This document shows, piece by piece, positions 45,317-55,948 of a stretch of DNA of 55,948 nt. The DNA is taken from contig VGIC01000008.1 of NCBI GenBank assembly GCA_016867975.1, positions 1 to 55,948 of the forward strand, read 5' to 3'. How positions within the stretch are numbered: position 1 is the first letter of the stretch; the number at the start of each line of letters is the position of its first letter. Below the pieces are notes generated by a model. It saw only the letters and a list, made by a program, of their open reading frames with translations, had not been told where the DNA came from and ran no database searches. The DNA comes from Betaproteobacteria bacterium. GTDB lineage: Bacteria; Pseudomonadota; Gammaproteobacteria; Burkholderiales; Methylophilaceae. Made by a program: the position numbers and the translations under genes.

Positions 45317-46084
45317 ATGGGTCTAGCTAAACGCATCATTCCTTGTTTGGACGTCACCGCTGGTCGAGTCGTCAAGGGCGTTAACTTCTTAGAGTTGCGT
45401 GATGCTGGCGACCCTGTTGAGATTGCCAAGCGTTACGATGACCAAGGCGCAGATGAGCTGACCTTTTTGGATATCACGGCTAGTTCAGACAATCGAGGGC
45501 TCATTTTGCACATCATTGAAGAAGTGGCGAGCCAGGTTTTTATTCCGCTGACCGTCGGTGGCGGGGTGCGTGAGGTAGAAGATGTGCGTCGCCTTCTGAA
45601 TGCAGGAGCAGACAAAGTCAGTATCAATACGACTGCGGTACTCAATCCACAAATGGTGCAAGATGCCGCGACCAAGTTCGGCTCACAATGTATTGTCGTG
45701 GCGATCGATGCCAAGAAAGTTGAGAATCAGCCCTTCGAGTGGGAGGTGTTCACGCATGGTGGTCGCAAAGCAACTGGCTTAGATGCGGTCAAGTGGGCGG
45801 AGTATATGGTGAGTTTGGGTGCCGGTGAGCTGCTGGTGACCAGCATGGATAGAGATGGCACCAAGATTGGATTTAATAACCCGCTTAACCGAGCAATCAG
45901 CGATGCGGTAGAGGTGCCCATTATTGCCTCTGGCGGGGTAGGGAATTTGCAGCATCTGGTTGATGGTGTAAAAGAAGGTGGCGCGGATGCTGTTCTGGCG
46001 GCCAGTATTTTTCACTACGGTGAGTACACGATTAAGCAGGCCAAAGAGTACATGGCTAAACATGGAATAGAGGTTAGGTCATGA
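45317..46084 (+). CDS. hisF: Imidazole glycerol phosphate synthase, cyclase subunit
   Basis: This 255-residue barrel protein has [18 protein letters not shown] with the catalytic Asp, [19 protein letters not shown] with the second Asp, and IASGGVGN. It forms imidazoleglycerol phosphate and AICAR with ammonia from HisH. Its stop overlaps the hisI start by 4 bases. Confidence 0.96.
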   Translation: MGLAKRIIPCLDVTAGRVVKGVNFLELRDAGDPVEIAKRYDDQGADELTFLDITASSDNRGLILHIIEEVASQVFIPLTVGGGVREVEDVRRLLNAGADKVSINTTAVLNPQMVQDAATKFGSQCIVVAIDAKKVENQPFEWEVFTHGGRKATGLDAVKWAEYMVSLGAGELLVTSMDRDGTKIGFNNPLNRAISDAVEVPIIASGGVGNLQHLVDGVKEGGADAVLAASIFHYGEYTIKQAKEYMAKHGIEVRS

Positions 46085-46467
46085 ATTGGCTTGATGATGT
46101 GAGCTGGGATGCGAATGGCCTTGCACCAGTCATTGCGCAAGAGCATGATACGGGTAGTATTCTTATGTTTGCGTGGATGAATCGGGAAGCATTACAACTT
46201 AGTCATAAAACGAGGCAGGCGGTCTACTGGTCGCGCTCACGCGGTAAATTATGGCGGAAGGGTGAAGAGTCTGGGCATGTACAGAAAATACACGAGATTC
46301 GTCTGGATTGTGATGGAGATGTAATTCTGATTAAGGTCGAACAAGTCGGCGGCATTGCATGTCATACGGGCAGGCATGATTGTTTCTTTAGGAAGCTGGA
46401 ACAAGATCAATGGGTAACGGATCAGGCTGTTATTAAAGATCCTCATGAGATTTATAAGCATGAATGA
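46081..46467 (+). CDS. hisI: Phosphoribosyl-AMP cyclohydrolase
   Basis: This 128-residue enzyme is the stand-alone HisI domain, separate from His[32 protein letters not shown] and [10 protein letters not shown], whose cysteines bind zinc, are conserved. It hydrolyses phosphoribosyl-AMP. It overlaps hisF at ATGA and hisE by 8 bases. Confidence 0.95.
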   Translation: MNWLDDVSWDANGLAPVIAQEHDTGSILMFAWMNREALQLSHKTRQAVYWSRSRGKLWRKGEESGHVQKIHEIRLDCDGDVILIKVEQVGGIACHTGRHDCFFRKLEQDQWVTDQAVIKDPHEIYKHE

Positions 46468-46780
46468 TGTGTTAAGTAGATTAGGTGAATTGTTGGAGCA
46501 GAGGAAGTCAGCGGACCCTGCATCGTCTTATGTTGCTAAACTCTACGCAAAAGGCATGGATAGCATCCTTAAAAAAGTTGGTGAAGAGGCGACAGAAACC
46601 GTGATTGCTGCCAAAGGCGGCAATCATGAACAAATTATCTATGAAACGGCTGACTTGTGGTTTCATACATTGGTCATGCTGGCAAAGGCCGGGTTAAAGC
46701 CAGATGATGTGTTGGCAGAACTGGCTAGGCGAGAGGGACTTTCTGGCATAGATGAGAAAGCCAGCCGTTCAAAAGAGTAA
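46460..46780 (+). CDS. hisE: Phosphoribosyl-ATP pyrophosphatase
   Basis: Counted from the ATG at 46460 the protein has 106 residues; an ATG at 46445 within hisI would add five. [30 protein letters not shown] and [13 protein letters not shown] are the HisE/MazG-type metal-binding helices. It removes pyrophosphate from phosphoribosyl-ATP and completes the his genes present here. Confidence 0.94.
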   Translation: MNDVLSRLGELLEQRKSADPASSYVAKLYAKGMDSILKKVGEEATETVIAAKGGNHEQIIYETADLWFHTLVMLAKAGLKPDDVLAELARREGLSGIDEKASRSKE

Positions 46781-46817
46781 TCGCTTGAATGCACGGTAAG
46801 ATTGTTAAGGGGTAATA

Positions 46818-47156
46818 ATGAGCCAAGATTGTATTTTTTGTAAGATTGTCAAAGGCGACATCCCCTCAAATAAAATCTATGAAGATGATGAGTTGATTGC
46901 TTTTCATGATATTCATCCGATAGCCCCAGTTCATTTTCTCATTGTTCCCAAGCGGCATATCGAAAGTTTACTGACATGTGAAGCGCAACATCAGGCATTG
47001 TTGGGGAAAATCATGCTACTGGCGCCAAAGTTAGCGATGGAGCAAGGGCTGAAAGGCTTTCGAAGCATGATCAACACAGGACGTGAAGGTGGGCAAGAAG
47101 TGTTTCATTTGCATGTGCATGTTTTTGGTGGCGGCGAGACGCTACCAAGGACTTAA
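46818..47156 (+). CDS. hinT: HIT-family nucleotide hydrolase (HinT-like)
   Basis: This 112-residue protein has the histidine triad HLHVHVFGG at its end and [21 protein letters not shown] at its start, as in HinT. The enzyme hydrolyses AMP-lysine-type phosphoramidates. It is placed between hisE and tatA as in many betaproteobacteria. Confidence 0.93.
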   Translation: MSQDCIFCKIVKGDIPSNKIYEDDELIAFHDIHPIAPVHFLIVPKRHIESLLTCEAQHQALLGKIMLLAPKLAMEQGLKGFRSMINTGREGGQEVFHLHVHVFGGGETLPRT

Positions 47157-47182
47157 TAGATAAATTCATTAGGAGGTTAGCA

Positions 47183-47518
47183 ATGGGAATCGGGGCTTGG
47201 TGGCATTGGTTAGTCGTGTTATTGATCGTGGTGCTGGTATTTGGCACAAAAAAACTACGTAACCTTGGTGGTGATGTCGGTGGTGCAGTAAAAAACTTTA
47301 AGGATGCAATGAATGCTGAGAAGAATAACGCTGACGCGCCGAATTCCCAAGTGGAATCTCCTCAAAAATCAGCATTGATAGAGGCGGAATTCTCAGAAGT
47401 GCCGGCTAAGAAAAGTGCTGCTCCAAAGAAAAGTACTGCAACCAAGAAACCAGCAACTGCAAAAGCAAAAAGTACATCAGCGAAAAAGCCAGCCGTTAAA
47501 AAATCCAAAGCATCATAA
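47183..47518 (+). CDS. tatA: Twin-arginine translocase subunit TatA
   Basis: This protein of 111 residues has an N-terminal helix ([16 protein letters not shown]), the hinge [14 protein letters not shown] and an amphipathic helix. The last 50 residues are a Lys/Ala/Ser-rich tail with repeats of the AKKSA and ATKKPA kind, longer than usual. TatA forms the pore for folded proteins. AGGAGG lies before the start. Confidence 0.92.
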   Translation: MGIGAWWHWLVVLLIVVLVFGTKKLRNLGGDVGGAVKNFKDAMNAEKNNADAPNSQVESPQKSALIEAEFSEVPAKKSAAPKKSTATKKPATAKAKSTSAKKPAVKKSKAS

Positions 47519-47551
47519 TCATCCCTGACTGCGTTCACCTGCTCTCGCTCC

Positions 47552-47881
47552 ATGTTTGATATTGCATTTTCAGAGTTGGTTGTCATCGCGATTGTTGCGT
47601 TGCTTGTCATTGGTCCGGAAAAATTGCCAAAAGTAGCGCGTACTTTGGGTGCAGTCATGGGGCGAATGCAGAAATACATGGCGCAAATCAAAGAAGAGGT
47701 CAATCGTGAAGCACGTTTTGCGGAGTTACAGCAACTGCAACAAGAGATTAAGCAAACTTCAGATGTGACTCAGCAACAAATAAAGTCGGCTACATCTGAC
47801 TTAGAGCGGGATCTGCTGGATGAAGATGCAGTCAGTCCCCGTCATGAGGCAGGACCAATAAGCACTTTAGCTAAAGATTAA
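47552..47881 (+). CDS. tatB: Twin-arginine translocase subunit TatB
   Basis: The 109-residue protein starts MFDIAFSELVVIAIVALLVIGPEKLP, a short TatB-type membrane helix with the Glu at position 8, then a long amphipathic and coiled helix. TatB and TatC bind twin-arginine signal peptides. Confidence 0.93.
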   Translation: MFDIAFSELVVIAIVALLVIGPEKLPKVARTLGAVMGRMQKYMAQIKEEVNREARFAELQQLQQEIKQTSDVTQQQIKSATSDLERDLLDEDAVSPRHEAGPISTLAKD

Positions 47882-47889
47882 AGATTATT

Positions 47890-48633
47890 GTGACACCTAC
47901 CGAGAACTTTATTTCCCATCTGATTGAGCTGCGTGACAGGCTTTTGCGCGCGGTAGCTGGTTTTGTTGTTGTTTTTATTGCACTATTCCCATTCGCTAAT
48001 CAAATATACGGATTGTTGGCGGCTCCACTATTGGCTAAGTTGCCTGCGGGAGGGAAAATGATAGCGACAGCTGTCACTACACCATTTTTCGTGCCGATGA
48101 AGGTGGCGATGATGGCTGCCTTTTTGCTGTCTCTTCCACATACGCTCTATCAGATTTGGGCATTCGTAGCGCCTGGCCTGTATGCTCATGAAAAGAAACT
48201 CATGATCCCTGTCATCACTTTCAGCAGTCTATTGTTTTTATCAGGGATGGCATTTGCCTATTTTTTGGTCTTCCCAGTCATTTTTGGTTTTATTGTGGGA
48301 ACAGCTCCACAAGGGGTGGCAGTGATGACCGATATTGGGAATTATTTGGATTTTGTGATTACCTTGTTCATAGCATTCGGCCTAGCGTTTGAAGTTCCAA
48401 TAGCAGTCGTAATGACGGTTAGATTTGGCTGGTTGACTATCACTCAACTCAGAGATGCCCGAGGATATGTCATTGTGGCGGCATTTGTGATTGGAGCAAT
48501 TTTCACTCCGCCTGATATTGTTTCCCAGTTTATGTTGGCGGTTCCTATGTGGTTGCTATATGAGCTTGGCATCTTGGTCGCCTTGTTGACCGCACCCAAA
48601 ATAACGTCGGGGACGCTGCCACCTCCACCGTAA
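47890..48633 (+). CDS. tatC: Twin-arginine translocase subunit TatC
   Basis: This 247-residue membrane protein has six helices. ISHLIELRDRLLRAV at the start, FVAPGLYAHEKK and FGLAFEVPIAVV are the conserved TatC motifs, with the Glu in HLIELRDR. The start is GTG at 47890. It ends the operon, and no clear terminator follows. Confidence 0.95.
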   Translation: MTPTENFISHLIELRDRLLRAVAGFVVVFIALFPFANQIYGLLAAPLLAKLPAGGKMIATAVTTPFFVPMKVAMMAAFLLSLPHTLYQIWAFVAPGLYAHEKKLMIPVITFSSLLFLSGMAFAYFLVFPVIFGFIVGTAPQGVAVMTDIGNYLDFVITLFIAFGLAFEVPIAVVMTVRFGWLTITQLRDARGYVIVAAFVIGAIFTPPDIVSQFMLAVPMWLLYELGILVALLTAPKITSGTLPPPP

Positions 48634-48779
48634 GTGGCTAACACCCCACCTTGCACCAGTCAGCGTAGTGCGTACTAACCTTATCAAAACAGTACGCCGT
48701 ATAGAGGTTCTGGTAATCTATGCCCGTTACACATCTCGTGCCATTCACACATGGGGGTGCGAATCACGGTTAAGTCCAA

Positions 48780-48990
48780 AATTTTCTGTAAATTCGATTC
48801 AGTAAATCTGTTTCCTCTCAGCCGTTGATCGCCATCACCATGCCGCCATCTGCTGTTGTTTTTCTGGCAGACTCATCACCGCCATAGCGTTCTCGAACCC
48901 AGCTTCAAGACATTCGAACGATTTCGGTGCATTTTTTGAGAGGCCCACAACGAACTCAGTCAGGATAGTTGCCCTTAATATTGTGGCAAT
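48780..48990 (-). pseudogene. IS256-like transposase remnant
   Basis: On the minus strand the frame reads FECLEAGFENAMAVMSLPEK, like the C-terminal third of IS256-type transposases, and is soon interrupted by stops. The rest of 48634-49208 contains only short unassignable pieces before the helicase gene. Confidence 0.4.
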
Positions 48991-49208
48991 AACTCATGGG
49001 GAGTCCTTTTGTATGCTTTAAAATTGCAATTCCCCGTATAATAAGCACCCGTTGCGTTTATCCAACTAGCACCACGACTTTACTTGACCCAGTCACTCTT
49101 CCCCATGATTGCCACACCTTAATTGGTGTTGCTCTATTAGCAACTACTGGTTGGTAGTAGAAATCCTGCATACCGTCAACGCTTTACTATTCCTTTTGGA
49201 GCACATCT

Positions 49209-50705
49209 TTGTCTATTGAAACCACCCCGATTACCCACTTTAATGCACTAGGATTATCCGAACCGATTTTGCATGCGATCAGCGATGCAGGTTACACCAT
49301 CCCCACGCCGATTCAGGCTAAAGCGATCCCCCAGATCATCACCGGTGGCGACTTGCTGGCCAGTGCGCAAACAGGCACAGGGAAAACAGCGGGTTTTACA
49401 TTGCCGATTCTGCATTTACTGAGCCAAATACCACTCACCTCGCCACATCAGAATCGTCTGCGCTGTCTAGTGCTTACGCCGACACGCGAACTTGCAGCAC
49501 AAGTTGAAACATCGGTCAAAACGTATGGCAAATATCTCCCGCTGACTTCTGCCGTCATTTTTGGCGGGGTCAATATCAATCCGCAAATCGCTCGCTTGAA
49601 GAAACCACTGGATATTCTTGTCGCAACGCCAGGTCGCTTACTGGACCACGTAGGGCAAAAAACGCTGGACTTATCTGGCATTGAAATCTTAGTGCTGGAT
49701 GAAGCCGACCGCATGCTAGACATGGGCTTTATCCGTGACATCAAAAAAATCTTGGCATTGCTACCAGCACAACGGCAGAATCTACTTTTCTCAGCTACAT
49801 TCTCAGATGAGATCAAGGCGCTGGCAGACGGCCTGCTACACAACCCTGGTTTTGTGGAGGTAGCACGCCGCAACACAGCATCTGAACTGGTGGAACAGAC
49901 CGTATACATGGTGCCGCAAGCACAGAAACGCGAACTCATGAGCCACCTCATCAAACAACAGGACTGGCGGCAGGTGTTAGTGTTTACACGTACCAAGCAT
50001 GGCGCGAACCGCTTGGCTGAGAAGCTGGTGAAAGATGGCATTACCGCTGCCGCTATTCACGGTAACAAGAGCCAAAGCGCGCGCACAAAAGCGCTGGCTG
50101 ATTTTAAAGGCAATATCATCCGCGTACTCGTTGCCACAGACATTGCGGCCCGTGGGCTGGATATCGACCAACTACCGCAGGTCGTGAATTTTGAACTGCC
50201 CAATGTGCCAGAAGATTATGTGCACCGTATCGGGCGTACTGGTCGCGCTGGCAGTGCCGGTGCCGCGGTTTCTCTGGTGGACCGCGAAGAGCTCAAACTA
50301 CTTAAAGATATTGAGAGGTTAATCAAGCGCGAAATCCCAAAAGTGACTATTGAAGGCTTCACTCTTGCAGTGAATTCTGAGCCAGAAGTTGCACGACCAC
50401 CCTTTCCTCGACACAAACAGAAGCAACTGGCTGGCAACACGGATGACCAACGCCATGCGCAGCACCAAGATCAACGTCGGGATCAGCGCAAGCCTAAGCA
50501 AAAACCCATGTCAGAGGCCGCTCGTCATCAGGCGATGCCACAACAAAGTCAATCTACCCCCGCGCCAAGGAATAAACCGCGTGACGGTGCCCATGCCGGC
50601 AACCATAGGCATCATTCGAGTAGAGACGGCCAGTATCCCAAACACGCGGACCGAAGCCCCCGTCACCAGGACAGAGCCCATCGAAACGGCAACCGGGGAC
50701 GCTGA
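49209..50705 (+). CDS. rhlE: DEAD-box RNA helicase (RhlE-like)
   Basis: The 498-residue helicase has the Q motif ([12 protein letters not shown]), motif I AQTGTGKT, motif [14 protein letters not shown], motif III SAT and motif [13 protein letters not shown] basic tail from about 390 is rich in His, Gln, Arg and Pro and should bind RNA. Such helicases act in ribosome assembly and RNA turnover, often at low temperature. The start is TTG at 49209, eight bases after TTGGAG, in agreement with the alignment of the Q motif. The 240 bases upstream look like a long leader. Confidence 0.92.
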   Translation: MSIETTPITHFNALGLSEPILHAISDAGYTIPTPIQAKAIPQIITGGDLLASAQTGTGKTAGFTLPILHLLSQIPLTSPHQNRLRCLVLTPTRELAAQVETSVKTYGKYLPLTSAVIFGGVNINPQIARLKKPLDILVATPGRLLDHVGQKTLDLSGIEILVLDEADRMLDMGFIRDIKKILALLPAQRQNLLFSATFSDEIKALADGLLHNPGFVEVARRNTASELVEQTVYMVPQAQKRELMSHLIKQQDWRQVLVFTRTKHGANRLAEKLVKDGITAAAIHGNKSQSARTKALADFKGNIIRVLVATDIAARGLDIDQLPQVVNFELPNVPEDYVHRIGRTGRAGSAGAAVSLVDREELKLLKDIERLIKREIPKVTIEGFTLAVNSEPEVARPPFPRHKQKQLAGNTDDQRHAQHQDQRRDQRKPKQKPMSEAARHQAMPQQSQSTPAPRNKPRDGAHAGNHRHHSSRDGQYPKHADRSPRHQDRAHRNGNRGR

Positions 50706-50710
50706 TCCGC

Positions 50711-51217
50711 ATGCAAATCTGGGTAGATGCAGATGCGTGTCCGGGCGTGATTAAACAGATTCTGTTTCGAGCTGCAGAACGGGCGAAAATCCAAACGACA
50801 CTGGTCGCCAATCAGCCCTTACGCGTTCCGCCCTCGCGCTATATCAACACGGTTCATGTTTCCCATGGCTTTGATATTGCCGACAACCACATCGTGTCGG
50901 TCATGTCCTCGGGTGATCTGGTCATTACAGCCGACATTCCTCTAGCCGCACAAGTCGTCGCCAAGGGCGGCTATGCGCTTGACCCACGCGGCGAACTGTA
51001 TACAGAAAACAACATAAAGGAACGCTTGACCATGCGCAATTGGATGGAGTCGTTACGTAGCAGCGGTGTGGCGTTGGATGGTCCGAAGACCTTTAATCAA
51101 GGCGATCGCCAGAACTTTGCCGCATCGTTGGATCGCCTACTCGCCAGACAGCACCGCACTGACTCCACACAAAATAAATCTAGCCCATCATCAGGTGATA
51201 AACACAATTTAGATTAA
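50711..51217 (+). CDS. YaiI/YqxD (DUF188) family protein
   Basis: This 168-residue protein has the family marks [36 protein letters not shown] and [13 protein letters not shown]. The conserved acidic residues resemble a PIN-like nuclease site, but the function is not established. It starts 5 bases after the helicase stop and is probably co-transcribed. The last 25 residues are polar and variable. Confidence 0.9.
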   Translation: MQIWVDADACPGVIKQILFRAAERAKIQTTLVANQPLRVPPSRYINTVHVSHGFDIADNHIVSVMSSGDLVITADIPLAAQVVAKGGYALDPRGELYTENNIKERLTMRNWMESLRSSGVALDGPKTFNQGDRQNFAASLDRLLARQHRTDSTQNKSSPSSGDKHNLD

Positions 51218-51270
51218 AATTGCGCTATTCCATTTAACTGATTGATATCCATCTCCCTAAGGAACACCCC

Positions 51271-51750
51271 ATGAAAATTGCGATGAACACTGTTGTAACC
51301 ATGACTTACGAACTGAAAGATGCCGATGGCAACGTGCTTGAATCAAGCAACGAGCCCGTAGCATATCTGCATGGGGGCTATGACAATATTTTCCCTAAAG
51401 TAGAAGAGGCCATGCACGGCAAAAACATTGGTGATGTAGTGGTGGTGGATATGCAGCCGGCCGATGCTTTTGGCGAATATGATGAAGAGCTGGTGCAGAT
51501 TGAGCCGGTCAGCGCTTTTCCTACTGCTGAATTGAAAGTGGGCATGCAGTTTGAAGGAGAGGATGAAACAGGCGATGTGATTCTTTACACTGTGACTGAA
51601 ATCGCTGACGGAAAAGTGATTGTAGACGGCAACCACCCATGGGCCGGTGAGCGTGTGGTTTTTACTGCCACTATCACCGATGTACGCCCTGCAAACAAAG
51701 AAGAGATTTCACACCAGCACGTGCATGGCGTGGGCGGCCATCATCACTAA
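51271..51750 (+). CDS. slyD: SlyD-type FKBP peptidyl-prolyl isomerase
   Basis: The 159-residue protein begins MKIAMNTVVTMTYELKDADG and carries YLHGGYDNIFPKVEEAMHGK, the SlyD FKBP half-site. The IF chaperone domain (about 70-120) is inserted, and GNHPWAGERVVFTATI closes the FKBP fold. The C-terminus ends in a short histidine-rich tail (HQHVHGVGGHHH) that can bind nickel or zinc. It is a folding catalyst and metal chaperone. Confidence 0.93.
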   Translation: MKIAMNTVVTMTYELKDADGNVLESSNEPVAYLHGGYDNIFPKVEEAMHGKNIGDVVVVDMQPADAFGEYDEELVQIEPVSAFPTAELKVGMQFEGEDETGDVILYTVTEIADGKVIVDGNHPWAGERVVFTATITDVRPANKEEISHQHVHGVGGHHH

Positions 51751-51805
51751 TAGACTCTCAACCCGCTAGCCTTAATCCAAGGTAATTATTAAGTTTAGTA
51801 TAAAC

Positions 51806-51838
51806 AAGGACTTGTATTAAATTGCAAGTCCTTTTTTT
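51806..51838 (+). terminator. Terminator after slyD
   Basis: AAGGACTTG (51806-51814) pairs with CAAGTCCTT (51825-51833) across a 10-base loop and runs into seven T. Confidence 0.9.
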
Positions 51839-51971
51839 GTACTTTGTCGAAACTGTTCGCAATAATAGTTAAAGTGGATTGAAGAAATATTGGATGTGCA
51901 TTTGCCAGCCAACGCCTTCCGCCAGAAGTTTACGATATCTATACAAATATAAAAGGGGCTGTCCTAGATAA

Positions 51972-52259
51972 CTAGCCCATATGTTGTTTAACCCATTGTT
52001 TCAATTGCATTAACTGTGCTTGTGGTGTTGGGTTGTTAAAACGCCACTCGCACTCCTTTAAAAACAGTACAAAATTAACCTTAGGCACACCGTTAAATTT
52101 TCGCATGTGTCGCTTGGCTTGGTTCCAAAAATTCTCGATGCCATTGATGTGGTTTTGCTTATCCGCAAACAACTTTGAATGGTTAATTCGGTAGTGCTTA
52201 AAGTCCGAAACATCTAATACGTTATATCCTCGCCAGCTGTCTGAATAGACAATGCTGTC
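51972..52259 (-). pseudogene. IS1595-family transposase remnant
   Basis: The minus strand reads SIVYSDSWRGYN, then HINGIENFWNQAKRHMRKFN and ECEWRFNNP to a normal stop. These are the last 95 codons of an ISXO2-like (IS1595) DDE transposase, starting right after a TGA. The N-terminal zinc ribbon and first catalytic Asp are missing. A smaller related piece lies at 16406-16488. The rest of 52260-52508 holds the hairpin repeat and no gene that I can support. Confidence 0.88.
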
Positions 52260-52400
52260 TCAGCGGCTCAATTACCTTAGGAGGCTTTTTCAAAAGCACT
52301 TAATTATGACGAATCACTGCGTTTTTCGGCACTGCAACCACGCTGTATACCGCATACTATGGCTTTGCACTTCATTGATTTCCTCGGTTTCTGCGTTCCA

Positions 52401-52443
52401 TGCGCCTTTGGCGTATGAATAACCAGCTTTAGCTGGTATATTC
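52401..52443. repeat. 43-base double-hairpin repeat, copy B (inverted)
   Basis: The reverse complement matches 30821-30863 at 40 of 43 positions. It contains the same two hairpins, CCAGCTTTAGCTGG and CGCCTTTGGCG as read here. It lies 66 bases upstream of the MoeB/ThiF-like gene and 141 bases from the IS1595 remnant. Confidence 0.65.
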
Positions 52444-52508
52444 TACGAACACACCCTTGACGGGTGTTGCTTCATCCACAATTAGCACTTTTTCGAAGGC
52501 CTCCTTAG

Positions 52509-53255
52509 ATGAACGACAACCAACTCTTGCGCTACAGCCGCCACATTTTGTTACCTCAAATTGAGTATACAGGTCAAGAAAAGCTTGTGAGCAGTCACGC
52601 GTTAATCGTGGGGGCTGGCGGCCTTGGTTCACCTGTAGCACTCTATTTGGCGGCAAGCGGTGTAGGCACACTCACCATTTGCGATTTTGATGTGGTGGAT
52701 TTAACCAATCTACAGCGTCAGGTGGTGCATACAACATCGTCCATAGGCATCAATAAAGCCATCTCGGCCAAACAGACTTTATTGCAAATTAATCCTGAAA
52801 GCACCATCAACACGATTTGTGAGAAGTCGACAGAAGATAGCTTTGCTGCGCTCATCCAGAAGGCAAATGTTGTACTGGATTGTAGTGACAACTTTGCCAC
52901 ACGGTACACGCTGAATAAACTATGCGTTCAATTAAAAAAGCCGCTGGTGTCTGGAGCTGCAATTGGTTTTGAAGGGCAAATCACGGTGTATGACATGCAA
53001 GACGATGCAAGCCCCTGTTATCACTGTCTGTTCCCCGACAATGGGGAAAATACCGAGCTGCGTTGTGCCAATAATGGGGTGTTTGCGCCATTGGTTGGCA
53101 TGATCGGTACTGCCCAAGCGGCAGAGGCGCTAAAGTTATTGATGGGTATCGGTGAAAGCTTACAAGGTCGCTTGCTGTTATTGGATGCGCTTGCCATGGA
53201 ATGGCGCACCATCAGGCTGAAAAAAGACACCGCTTGTACGGTTTGCGGTGTATAA
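52509..53255 (+). CDS. MoeB/ThiF-family adenylyltransferase
   Basis: This 248-residue E1-like protein has the ATP-binding loop ALIVGAGGLGSPVALYLAASGVG, the arginine motif DLTNLQRQV, DCSDNFATRY and two zinc-binding pairs (CYHC and CTVC). Such enzymes adenylate the C-terminus of MoaD (molybdopterin) or ThiS (thiamine). thiC lies next to it in convergent orientation, so a thiamine role is possible, but the sequence alone does not decide between MoeB and ThiF. The start follows AAGGCCTCCT; no strong site is visible. Confidence 0.88.
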   Translation: MNDNQLLRYSRHILLPQIEYTGQEKLVSSHALIVGAGGLGSPVALYLAASGVGTLTICDFDVVDLTNLQRQVVHTTSSIGINKAISAKQTLLQINPESTINTICEKSTEDSFAALIQKANVVLDCSDNFATRYTLNKLCVQLKKPLVSGAAIGFEGQITVYDMQDDASPCYHCLFPDNGENTELRCANNGVFAPLVGMIGTAQAAEALKLLMGIGESLQGRLLLLDALAMEWRTIRLKKDTACTVCGV

Positions 53256-53412
53256 CGCCCTCCTTAGTATCATCCCTCATCCAGAATATGTGCTAAATAT
53301 ACCGGTAGTTGATATCTGTTGGAGTTTATGTGGTTTTGGTCAACGGGCGTGTATACTGCTAGGCATCTAAAATGTGCTTAAGTGGATTTTGCACACTCAT
53401 TTAAAATAGCGT

Positions 53413-53447
53413 GATAAAAAAGCAGGCATATGACCTGCTTTTTTATC
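53413..53447. terminator. Bidirectional terminator between moeB/thiF and thiC
   Basis: GATAAAAAAGCAGG (53413-53426) pairs perfectly with CCTGCTTTTTTATC (53434-53447) across a 7-base loop. With A and T runs on either side it can end transcripts from both converging genes. Confidence 0.9.
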
Positions 53448-53458
53448 AACAGAGTAAT

Positions 53459-55480
<2,022 letters not shown>

Positions 55481-55719
55481 AATGGCGTAAATATACGCGA
55501 AAATGGCAATAAAACCAAGTGATTATGCTGAGTTACTGACTAACGGAGTGAGTGTGTGCAGAGTGGGTGAAGTGGCTGGCAAGCCAGTTGCAGTTTGGGG
55601 TAACTACTAAGTAAAAGGGCGCTTCTATCAATACATTCTTTGAGCGCCGGGGGATGAAGGGGATTATTCTGACACTAGGGTGACTGTGCTCCCAGTAGTC
55701 CTGTATTTCTAGTAACTTT

Positions 55720-55948
55720 TCAACACGATTTCCTGCCGACGTAATTCTTTGCAGCTAAGGCTTGTTTTTTGAGTCCTAGATTCACGATCTTAGGCGAGAT
55801 GCCATTCAGCCAAGCAAAAAATGACTCTGGCTGACCGATAAACAACTCCTGACGCTCACTCTCGATGGCCTTCACGATCATAGCGGCTACTTTGTCCGGT
55901 TCGTCCACATGGCCGCCCGTATTCGCCAGCATAGCGAGCGTTGCGGCA
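55720..55948 (-). CDS. Short-chain dehydrogenase, C-terminal part (runs off the window)
   Basis: Only the last 75 codons are present. VDEPDKVAAMIVKAIESERQ, ELFIGQPESFFAWLNGISP and NLGLKKQALAAK resemble the C-terminus of SDR-family oxidoreductases with the pattern of membrane-associated or lipid-related SDRs. The Rossmann motif and catalytic Tyr-x-x-x-Lys lie outside. The gap from 55481 to 55719 shows nothing recognisable. Confidence 0.7.
   Translation of the reverse strand, partial: AATLAMLANTGGHVDEPDKVAAMIVKAIESERQELFIGQPESFFAWLNGISPKIVNLGLKKQALAAKNYVGRKSC

Noticed and set aside
52429-52671. 80-codon minus-strand frame overlapping the MoeB/ThiF-like gene
   Set aside because: Most of it is antisense to a well-conserved gene; only its last 20 codons lie outside and cannot be assigned.

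Overview
The window comes from a methylotrophic betaproteobacterium, most likely of the family Methylophilaceae. It carries an mxaRSACKL methanol dehydrogenase maturation cluster and a 3-hexulose-6-phosphate synthase gene (hps, ribulose monophosphate pathway). It also has the betaproteobacterial order mla - ABC exporter - bolA - glutaredoxin - murA - his - hinT - tatABC. The family assignment is inferred from gene content and order; there is no rRNA here to confirm it.

Region 1 (78-24270) is a 24 kb genomic island in tRNA-Arg(CCG). A perfect 50-bp direct repeat, which is the 3' part of the tRNA from the anticodon loop to past the CCA, lies at 78-127 and again inside the intact tRNA gene at 24221-24270. 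The tRNA-proximal end carries a recombination module (xis-like, int, HD-domain protein, divergent XRE regulator) and a helically phased TGGGCCA array. The cargo is mosaic. A stress and redox part (nitroreductase, lipoprotein cytochrome c, FixL/FixJ-like two-component system, PAS protein, Hsp20, two phosphoribosyltransferases, DUF2934 proteins) is followed by a GC-rich lipid part (ACP-AMP ligase-PlsC fusion, UMF1 transporter, ceramidase-like membrane protein, lipoprotein hydrolase, FadD). After these comes a zone of broken genes: second copies of the cytochrome and nitroreductase, a 5'-truncated CYTH-CHAD protein, a frameshifted GAF-PAS-PAS-GAF-HD-GYP protein, IS and integrase remnants and a tRNA-Asn-like scrap.

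Region 2 (24610-30108) is mxaRSACKL, with a single-base frameshift in mxaR and no mxaFJGI in the window. It is followed by a debris zone (30109-32188) holding a diverged second copy of the mxaL 3' end, short repeats, a prepilin gene with an in-frame amber codon and an IS5-type remnant.

Region 3 (32189-48633) is a dense + strand housekeeping block: mlaFEDCB, an ABC-2 exporter, bolA, grxD, murA, hisGDC, hps, hisBHAFIE, a HIT protein and tatABC. The hps gene splits the histidine genes and has its own leader with inverted repeats and its own terminator.

Region 4 (48634-55948) has an IS256-like remnant, a RhlE-type helicase, a YaiI-family protein, slyD, an IS1595 remnant, a MoeB/ThiF E1-like protein, thiC under a TPP riboswitch (minus strand) and the 3' end of a short-chain dehydrogenase gene running off the window. 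Several pseudogene calls rest on single-base changes that could also be assembly errors.
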